Source: Deltaproteobacteria bacterium
GTDB lineage: Bacteria > Desulfobacterota > DSM-4660 > Desulfatiglandales > Desulfatiglandaceae
Direction: 5' to 3'
Assembly: GCA_019307165.1 (NCBI GenBank)
Contig: JAFDKD010000226.1
Location: 1 to 5,844 of the forward strand
Length of the DNA: 5,844 nt
This document shows, piece by piece, positions 5,788 to 5,844 of the stretch (position 1 is its first letter; each line of letters opens with the position of its first letter). The translations under genes were made by a program, and so were the position numbers. The notes under the pieces are model-generated. The model was not told where the DNA came from, did no database searches, and worked only from the letters and a program-made list of their open reading frames with translations.

Positions 5788-5844
5788 AGTTCGTGTGTTG
5801 CATATGGAGGTATAAAAACACGACTCCAGTTGAAATCAACTTGA
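5788..5844. other. right edge of the window, no gene seen
   Basis: ATGGAGGTATAAAAA (5804-5818) looks like a ribosome site, but no start codon with an open frame follows inside the window. A 6-bp inverted repeat (5828-5833 with 5836-5841) ends the window. A gene could begin beyond the edge. Confidence 0.3.

Noticed and set aside
1..5844. CRISPR arrays, tRNA or rRNA genes, transposase or phage genes
   Set aside because: No regularly spaced repeats, cloverleaf-like segments, rRNA-like stretches or mobile-element proteins are visible on either strand.

Overview
The window (about 50% G+C) looks like a chromosomal segment of a Gram-negative bacterium, most plausibly Desulfobacterota (former Deltaproteobacteria). 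The reasons are a zinc-ribbon/class III cyclase/ATPase/TPR giant protein of a type common there, a Sec-exported small protein, and a GTCATYCCCGCGCAGGCGGG-type dispersed inverted repeat. The lineage is an inference from gene and repeat style, not a database result.

Layout: 1-325 holds no convincing gene. On the minus strand, 772-326 encodes a 148-residue helical protein that I do not recognise. It is preceded in the same frame by a decayed zinc-ribbon N-terminus (850-773) with two TGA stops, and further upstream by a near-consensus sigma70 promoter (953-925). A perfect 12-bp-arm hairpin at 999-1024 separates this unit from the next minus-strand gene, a 200-residue secreted beta-rich protein of unknown function (1720-1118). 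Between that gene and the large plus-strand gene lies a 381-bp divergent intergenic region. It carries a minus-strand TATAAT box, a 22-bp perfect palindrome with the CRP-type core TGTGA-N6-TCACA, and a near-consensus plus-strand promoter. The plus-strand gene (2102-5512) encodes an 1136-residue protein: two zinc ribbons, a class III nucleotide cyclase catalytic domain, a STAND/AAA-type ATPase module, and a C-terminal helical TPR-like array. The end of the window (5513-5844) has no gene but contains a 96-bp element with 19-bp terminal inverted repeats and a partial related unit just upstream of it.

How the parts may work together: the cyclase gene probably makes cAMP in response to a signal sensed by the ATPase/TPR part. 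A consensus CRP-family operator stands in the intergenic region it shares with the secreted-protein gene, placed close upstream of that gene's -10 box. The simplest model is that cAMP-CRP (or a CRP/FNR-family relative such as HcpR) controls the secreted protein, with the cyclase transcribed divergently from its own strong promoter. The zinc-ribbon remnant at 850-773, with a matching Shine-Dalgarno/start region and matching promoter-to-start distance, suggests that a second gene with the same front end once stood on the minus strand.
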